Positions 59,208 to 64,000 of a stretch of 64,000 nucleotides of DNA are shown piece by piece (the first letter of the stretch is position 1; every line of letters starts with the position of its first letter). The position numbers and the translations under genes were made by a program. The DNA is from UBA1952 sp965246765 (GTDB taxonomy: Bacteria > Bacteroidota > Bacteroidia > Chitinophagales > Chitinophagaceae): NCBI GenBank assembly GCA_965246765.1, contig CBDFFJ010000005.1, forward strand, positions 372,001 to 436,000, in the 5' to 3' direction. The notes below the pieces were generated by a model. The model searched no databases, was not told where the DNA came from, and saw only the letters and a list, made by a program, of their open reading frames with translations.

Positions 59208-59303
59208 AAGACAAGGGCAAAAGTATAGCAGCCTTGCCAGCGCAATGTTATAATCCCGCATAGCGGTATGGGCAGCGGTTTCTCCTGCTTAACTTTAAGG
59301 CAT

Positions 59304-60848
59304 ATGATGCGCCTGCGCCATAGCCTGTCCGGCATTTTCTCCTTCTTTGCCCTGCTTTTCTTTTTTATCTGTGTTGGCTGCAAACATCTGCCCAATACGC
59401 AGGAAATTATACTGGATGATGGCGGCTACCCGGATGATGTGAACCGGATTATGATGCTTCATTGTACCACCGGCCCCACCGGTGGCGGGTGCCATAATGC
59501 TGCCGGCGCCGACAACTCCGCAGGCCTGCGCCTTGATACCTGGGATCGCCTGTTTGACGGAACGAGACATGGCGCTGCCGTCATACCGTACGATACCGCA
59601 AACAGTTCGCTGCTGCATTATATCAATATTGATTCTACACTTGGGTCCATTGCCTTGCCTACGATGCCCCTGAGCAGCGCCCCCTTATCGCGGACCGATT
59701 TCCTGACTATTAAAGCCTGGATAGCACGCGGCGCGCCCGATAAAGCAGGGAATATTGCCTTTAGCGACAACCCTGCCGGCCGCCAGAAAATCTACCTGAC
59801 CAATCAGGCCTCTGATGTGCTGAGCGTCATAGATGCAGGCCGCCATGTGGTAATGCGAAATATACCAATCGGCATGACCAATGCCATTGAGGCGCCGCAT
59901 TGTGTGCGTGTATCTAAAGACGGACAGTACGCTTATGTATCATTCCTGGCAGGCGACTACATACAGAAGATTGACACGCGTATGGATAAGGTAATTGCAC
60001 AGGCGAAGATCAGCGATGGCAATGCGCAATGGAATGTGCTGCACCTGTCTGACGACGGCGCAAATCTGATTACGTCTGATCTGTCGCGCGGATGGATGCG
60101 CATTATCAACACCGCTACAATGCAGGTGACGCAGTCTATCGGCGATGAGCAAAGCGCCAATTCTTCGCCCTTTGCGCACCCGCACGGCATAGCCTCCACG
60201 CCGAAGTTTGATACCATCTACATGACCGGGCAGAACGGGAACACGGTTTTTAAATTCACGCCTGATTTCTCTTTCATAAAGCTGGTAACAGTAGATACAG
60301 TTCAGGGAAATCCCGCTCCCAGCCAATACAGCTCCGGGACTTACGACCTGCATGAGATTATGCTGACGCCCGACGGCAGTAAATATTTCGTGACCTGCGA
60401 GGCGAATGCAAATCCCGGCGTGCGTGTGATGGACGCCCATACGGACAAGCTTCTTGCCGTTATCCCGATGCCGGTAAATTCAAAGCCTCAGGAAATCGCG
60501 ATTTCACGCGCCCGGCCCTACATGTTTGTGACTTGCATGGAAGCCAGCTCTACAGTTCCGGGCACTACGGGCGTGGTAGCAGTCATCAATTATCAGACGA
60601 TGCAGCTGGTAAAAATTATTTACGGCCCGTTCTGGCAGCCGCACGGGGTTACGGTGGACGATCAGGCCGGCACTTTCTACGTGGCTTCTACCAATATAGG
60701 CGGTCCTTTTAGCGGCCACAATCATACCGGCGCTGCCAGATCAAGTGGCTGGTATAACGTTTACGACCTGAATACCCTGGAGCTTATCAGCAGCAGCAAT
60801 TATGAGGTCTTGTCCCAGCCTTATTCAGCAGATACCCGAATTAAGTAA
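59304..60848 (+). CDS. Lipoprotein with an atypical heme-like motif and a YVTN beta-propeller
   Basis: From ATG 59304, 514 residues with lipoprotein signal (FFFICVGC). The N-terminal domain has HCTTGPTGGGCHNAAG and ends SRTDFLTIKAWIARGAPD, which resembles the planctomycete-type cytochrome c domain except that the cysteines are C-x8-C-H instead of CxxCH. The rest is a YVTN propeller (KIYLTNQASDVLSVID, GQYAYVSFLAGDYIQKID, KLLAVIPM, YMFVTCMEASS). Probably surface- or periplasm-located electron transfer or binding. Confidence 0.8.
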   Translation: MMRLRHSLSGIFSFFALLFFFICVGCKHLPNTQEIILDDGGYPDDVNRIMMLHCTTGPTGGGCHNAAGADNSAGLRLDTWDRLFDGTRHGAAVIPYDTANSSLLHYINIDSTLGSIALPTMPLSSAPLSRTDFLTIKAWIARGAPDKAGNIAFSDNPAGRQKIYLTNQASDVLSVIDAGRHVVMRNIPIGMTNAIEAPHCVRVSKDGQYAYVSFLAGDYIQKIDTRMDKVIAQAKISDGNAQWNVLHLSDDGANLITSDLSRGWMRIINTATMQVTQSIGDEQSANSSPFAHPHGIASTPKFDTIYMTGQNGNTVFKFTPDFSFIKLVTVDTVQGNPAPSQYSSGTYDLHEIMLTPDGSKYFVTCEANANPGVRVMDAHTDKLLAVIPMPVNSKPQEIAISRARPYMFVTCMEASSTVPGTTGVVAVINYQTMQLVKIIYGPFWQPHGVTVDDQAGTFYVASTNIGGPFSGHNHTGAARSSGWYNVYDLNTLELISSSNYEVLSQPYSADTRIK

Positions 60849-60907
60849 GGCGCGTTGCGGCTAGAACTTCACTACACGTCAGCTTCTCATTCCACTAATT
60901 TTTCGTT

Positions 60908-61252
60908 ATGCTCAGCATCTCCCTTCACAGCATCAGCCTGCACGGACCTCATGGTATGTATGCCGAGGAGGCCGACAATGGAAATGATTTTGAGGTGGAT
61001 GTCACCGTCCGCCTGCCTGCTCAGATTACCGACGAATGGCCGCTGATTGACTATGCGCGAATCAATGAGCTGGTGCGTCAGGTTGTGAAGGGAGCGCGTG
61101 TGCCGCTTCTGGAGATGCTTGTCCGCGACGTCTGGACGCGCATCCGCTCGGAATGGCCACAATTGACACATATTAAAGTCAGCATCCGCAAGCTCCGGCC
61201 TGCTATAAAAGGAAACATCAAATCGGCAGAAGTATGCTTTGAAGGAAGCTGA
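60908..61252 (+). CDS. folB: Dihydroneopterin aldolase
   Basis: 114 residues. FolB landmarks are ISLHGPHGMYAEEADNGNDFEVDV, LIDYARINELV and LLEMLVRDVWTRI, then VSIRKLRPAIKG with the catalytic Lys. It acts in folate synthesis. It stands alone after the propeller gene, 59 bp downstream. metF is close but on the other strand. Confidence 0.93.
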   Translation: MLSISLHSISLHGPHGMYAEEADNGNDFEVDVTVRLPAQITDEWPLIDYARINELVRQVVKGARVPLLEMLVRDVWTRIRSEWPQLTHIKVSIRKLRPAIKGNIKSAEVCFEGS

Positions 61253-61257
61253 GCCAT

Positions 61258-61283
61258 TAAAAAAGCCCGCTTATCGGCGGGCT
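61258..61283 (-). terminator. Terminator of the DUF3276 gene
   Basis: Stem AGCCCGC (61264-61270) and GCGGGCT (61277-61283), with an A-tract on the plus-strand left side that becomes a U-tract on the minus strand. It lies in the short space between folB and the DUF3276 gene. Confidence 0.85.
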
Positions 61284-61304
61284 GAGAATTCTGGAAAGAG
61301 AAGA

Positions 61305-61784
61305 CTACATCTTCCACTCATCCACAACAATATTGCTGTGGTCTTCCACTACAACCGGCTCAGGAAGAATGGCTACCGGCGCTTCTGTAAGCAGAGATGC
61401 TGTTGAAGGCTCATTAGAAACGGAGTCCGTTTGCGCATGGTAATTCGGGTTATACTCCTCATCGTTCTCATGGCTGAATGCGTCAAAGTCAAAATTTGGC
61501 ATCAGGTCCGTCTTCACGTAGTTGATGGTATCTGTGAGGCCCGCGAGAAACTTGTTGAAATCTTCCTTGTACAGAAACATCTTATGGCGGTCATAGCCAC
61601 CGTCTTCAAAGCGCTTCTTACTCTCCGTGATGGTGATGAAGTAATCCTTGCCGCGCGTCTCGCGCACATCAAAGAAGTAGGTGCGGCGCTTGCCGGCCTT
61701 GATGCGCTTGGAATAGATGCTGTCGTTGTTGCGGGGCTCAGCAGTATTGCCGTAGCCGGTGTTGTTTGGGTTGTCGTACGCCAC
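61305..61784 (-). CDS. DUF3276 (PUR-alpha-like) nucleic-acid-binding protein
   Basis: 159 residues. The PUR fold core SKRIKAGKRRTYFFDVRETRGKDYFITITESKKRF (in parts: AGKRRTYFFDVRETRGKDYF, ITITESKKRFEDGGY) and KMFLYKEDFNKFLAGL is the DUF3276 signature, and the remaining C-terminus is acidic. Proteins of this Bacteroidota family bind nucleic acids in a general, possibly RNA-chaperone, role. A promoter with perfect spacing precedes it (61830-61860). Confidence 0.92.
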   Translation of the reverse strand: MAYDNPNNTGYGNTAEPRNNDSIYSKRIKAGKRRTYFFDVRETRGKDYFITITESKKRFEDGGYDRHKMFLYKEDFNKFLAGLTDTINYVKTDLMPNFDFDAFSHENDEEYNPNYHAQTDSVSNEPSTASLLTEAPVAILPEPVVVEDHSNIVVDEWKM

Positions 61785-61829
61785 AGATGTCGTGTTTTTG
61801 GTGAAAGATGTATTTGTGCGGATGCGGCG

Positions 61830-61860
61830 CTAAATTAGAGAAGAAACGGAAGTATCCAAA
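61830..61860 (-). promoter_or_regulatory. Predicted promoter of the DUF3276 gene
   Basis: On the minus strand TTTG (61860-61857) is separated by exactly 19 bases from TAATTTAG (61837-61830), one mismatch from the Bacteroidota sigma-70 consensus TTTG-N19-TAnnTTTG. The start codon follows 46 bases later. Confidence 0.7.
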
Positions 61861-61961
61861 TTATGTGTGTGTATAATTGAAGGCGTTACGCCCTTTTGCT
61901 GCGTATATTCATCAGCGGGGCATAATTTTTCAGCCTTGCAGCAAAAAAGCTTTCTTCAATT

Positions 61962-62351
61962 ATGGCTTACAATTCCCTCAATTCAGACGAAGAGCGCGTC
62001 ATTCTTCGTAAAGGCACCGAAATGCCCTTTACCGGCGAGTACGACAACAACAAAGCAGCCGGCACCTACATCTGCCGCCGCTGCAATGCACCGCTGTATC
62101 ATTCCGCCAGCAAGTTCAGCTCGGGCTGCGGATGGCCTTCGTTTGACGATGAGCTTCCCGGCGCGGTAAAACGCGAAACGGATATGGACGGGCGGCGTGT
62201 GGAAATCCTATGCAACAACTGCGACGCCCACCTCGGCCATGTGTTTACGGGTGAGCGTTTTACGGCGAAGAATACGCGCCACTGCGTCAATTCGGTTTCC
62301 ATGAAATTCATTCCCGACGGGCAGGAGCTGCCAGAGGTGTTAAGCGCATAA
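61962..62351 (+). CDS. msrB: Peptide-methionine (R)-S-oxide reductase
   Basis: 129 residues, one MsrB domain. Zinc Cys pairs are ICRRCNAPLY and LCNNCDAHLGHVF, and the catalytic Cys is in TRHCVNSVSMKF. The opening DEERVILRKGTEMPFTGEY is typical. It repairs oxidised methionine in the cytoplasm. It lies upstream of a repeat-rich gap and gcvP. Confidence 0.95.
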   Translation: MAYNSLNSDEERVILRKGTEMPFTGEYDNNKAAGTYICRRCNAPLYHSASKFSSGCGWPSFDDELPGAVKRETDMDGRRVEILCNNCDAHLGHVFTGERFTAKNTRHCVNSVSMKFIPDGQELPEVLSA

Positions 62352-62362
62352 CACGAGCACAT

Positions 62363-62555
62363 CGGGCGGGATATCCTCCGCCGGCGGAGGTGCCCCCGAA
62401 CGACGTGAGCGGGGCGGAGGTGGGTGCATCTGATGGTTACAAGAGCCCACCTCCGGCATCGTCGCTTCGCTCCTTAGCCACCTCCGCCGGCGGAGGATAC
62501 CCATCGGGAACGGGAACCGTCCTTTTACAAGTCAGGCCGGAGGATATCCCACCGC
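62363..62555. repeat. Inverted-repeat cluster upstream of gcvP
   Basis: CCTCCGCCGGCGGAGG is present at 62375-62390 and 62481-62496. Outer arms GGGATATCCTCCG (62368-62380) and CCGGAGGATATCCC (62537-62550) are inverted, as are the inner GCGGAGGTGGG and CCCACCTCCGGC. The segment folds on itself. No ORF is supported here. Confidence 0.75.
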
Positions 62556-62604
62556 ACCGCCCCTTTCCTTTACTTTTGCGCATCTCTTCCAGAGCACATT
62601 AGTA

Positions 62605-64000
62605 ATGAACATATTCTCCAGCCAAAGCCGGGAATTTATAGCCCGTCACATAGGCCCCGACAAGGCAGAAACGAAAGAAATGCTTGCCGCCATAGGCATT
62701 GCCAGCATAGACGAGCTGATTAGCCGCACTGTGCCCGACGCTATCCGGATGGAGGGCTCCCTGAAGGTGCCGCCGCCGCAAAGCGAGGCCGAATACCTGC
62801 GCGAGCTGAAAGAGGTTTCTCTGAAGAATAAAACCTTCCGCAACTGCATTGGCCAAGGCTATTATGACACGCACACGCCGAGCGTCATCCTCCGCAATGT
62901 TTTTGAAAACCCGGGATGGTACACGCAGTACACGCCTTACCAGGCGGAGATTGCGCAGGGCCGCTTAGAAAGCCTGCTCAACTTCCAGACGATGGTGTGC
63001 GACCTGACCGGCCTGCCGATTGCCAACGCAAGCCTGCTGGATGAAGCGACTGCCGGCGCGGAGGCAATGAGCATGTTCTTTCATGCCTTGAATAAAAATA
63101 CAGATGCGCCGGAGCGTCCTAAATTCTTTGTAGATGCGGATGTGTTTCCACAGACACTTGCTGTGCTCCACACGCGCGCCAATCCGCTCGGCATTCACAT
63201 AGAAGTCGGCGATTATCGGGCCGCGCAATTAGACAACACCTACTTCGGCGCGCTCGTTCAATATCCCAACGACAAGGGCAGCGTAGAAGATTACCGCGCC
63301 TTCATCCATGCCGCGCACGGCGCGGGCGCTTTGGTGGCTATGGGCACCGACCTGCTGGCGCTGACGCTCCTGACGCCTCCCGGCGAGCTGGGGGCGGATG
63401 TCGCCTTTGGCAATTCGCAGCGCTTCGGTGTGCCTCTGGGCTTCGGCGGACCGCACGCAGCTTTCTTTGCTACAAAGGATGATTTCAAGCGCGCCATTCC
63501 GGGCCGCATCATCGGCATTTCGGTAGATGCTGCCGGCAACCGTGCCCTGCGCATGGCGCTGCAAACGCGCGAGCAGCATATCAAGCGTGAAAAGGCAACA
63601 AGTAACATTTGCACGGCGCAGGCCTTGCTGGCGAATATGGCGGCGATGTACGCCGTATTCCATGGCCCTGAAGGCTTGAAAACAATTGCACGCCGCGTCG
63701 CGCTCTTGGCGCATACGCTCGGACGCGCTATTCAGGAAGCCGGAATTGAGCTTGTATCAGAATCTTATTTTGATACACTGACCGTTCGCGTAAAAGACGT
63801 GGTGGCCCTGCGCAAGCGCGCCGAAAGCTGGAACATCAATCTGCGCTATTTCAATTCCACTTCCAACCTCCAACCTCCCACCTCTAACCTCGTAGGTATT
63901 TCCATTGATGAAACAACTACGCAGCGCGACCTCGCCGATATTCTAAACTTGTTCGGTTCAGAAGAAGCGGCCGTTTCCTTTGATTCGCCGGAAGAAGATT
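62605..64000 (+). CDS. gcvP: Glycine dehydrogenase (decarboxylating), P-protein, 3' truncated by the window
   Basis: Starts at ATG 62605 and runs to the window end (465 codons). The N-terminal half shows REFIARHIGPDKAETKEM, IGQGYYDTHTPSVILRN, YTQYTPYQAEIAQGRLESLLN and IPGRIIGISVDAAGNRA. The PLP-binding Lys lies in the missing C-terminal half. It decarboxylates glycine in the glycine cleavage system. Between RYFN and VGISIDE it has the extra peptide STSNLQPPTSNL, which looks like an in-frame repeat insertion (63856-63890). Confidence 0.95.
   Translation, partial: MNIFSSQSREFIARHIGPDKAETKEMLAAIGIASIDELISRTVPDAIRMEGSLKVPPPQSEAEYLRELKEVSLKNKTFRNCIGQGYYDTHTPSVILRNVFENPGWYTQYTPYQAEIAQGRLESLLNFQTMVCDLTGLPIANASLLDEATAGAEAMSMFFHALNKNTDAPERPKFFVDADVFPQTLAVLHTRANPLGIHIEVGDYRAAQLDNTYFGALVQYPNDKGSVEDYRAFIHAAHGAGALVAMGTDLLALTLLTPPGELGADVAFGNSQRFGVPLGFGGPHAAFFATKDDFKRAIPGRIIGISVDAAGNRALRMALQTREQHIKREKATSNICTAQALLANMAAMYAVFHGPEGLKTIARRVALLAHTLGRAIQEAGIELVSESYFDTLTVRVKDVVALRKRAESWNINLRYFNSTSNLQPPTSNLVGISIDETTTQRDLADILNLFGSEEAAVSFDSPEED
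63856..63890. repeat. Repeat-derived in-frame insertion in gcvP
   Basis: The stretch is built from (A/T)CCAACCTCC / CCACCTCTAACC words, i.e. near-repeats of CAACCTCC. It codes for SNLQPPTSNL in a place where GcvP normally passes directly from RYF to GISID. It is the same kind of insertion as the nrdJ tandem repeat. Confidence 0.65.

Overview
The window looks like a chromosomal segment of a Bacteroidota member, most likely near the Chitinophagaceae/Sphingobacteriia. Pointers are two proteins with type IX secretion (T9SS) C-terminal sorting domains, Bacteroidota-restricted small families (DUF3098, DUF3276, DUF5522, DUF5684), a B12-dependent ribonucleotide reductase with a C-terminal zinc ribbon, and promoters of the -33 TTTG / -7 TAnnTTTG type. 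Shine-Dalgarno sequences are generally absent. No rRNA, tRNA, CRISPR array, prophage or complete DDE-type insertion sequence was seen. Gene identities come from motif reading only; no database search was run.

Layout. 1-8.7 kb: the 3' part of a flavoprotein, a membrane protein/histidine kinase pair, a TPR-adenylate cyclase, and small envelope proteins including a Bor-like lipoprotein beside a VAO-type FAD oxidase. 8.7-12.5 kb: a T9SS-exported protein with a duplicated, decayed copy of its tail upstream, then Ku and a GNAT acetyltransferase. 12.5-17.2 kb: cell-wall enzymes (L,D-transpeptidase, M23 peptidase) and exported proteins of unknown function. 17.3-25.9 kb: an accessory region with a gene carrying two in-frame stops, a frameshifted secreted protein, two intact REP-associated tyrosine transposases (RAYTs) and a third in ruins, several REP-type palindromes, a large hairpin, and an AT-rich two-gene island (a DUF3800 protein, and a protein with a histone-H1-like tail and a nucleoside-deoxyribosyltransferase/TIR-like domain). 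The island is the best candidate for an unusual, probably defensive, system.

25.9-34.3 kb is core: nrdJ, an apparent HU - TPR - tiny basic ribosomal protein - RNase G operon, and heme A synthase. 34.3-34.85 kb is a repeat nest with two inverted-repeat elements and a seven-copy 21-bp tandem array. 34.85-64 kb is mostly housekeeping and metabolism: MlaE permease, acyl-CoA carboxylase, a trmB operon, a redox/Fe-S cluster (CDGSH protein, OsmC), ftsX-DUF3098, histidine catabolism (formimidoylglutamase-like protein, HutH), tRNA quality control (TadA, Dtd), patatin and M23 proteins, a class D beta-lactamase, metF, folB, msrB, and the first half of gcvP, which runs off the window.

A recurring theme is short repeat-derived DNA that stays in frame inside coding sequences (nrdJ twice, a RAYT, gcvP). 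It sits alongside many intergenic palindromes, as if this genome tolerates mini-repeats that read as harmless linker peptides.
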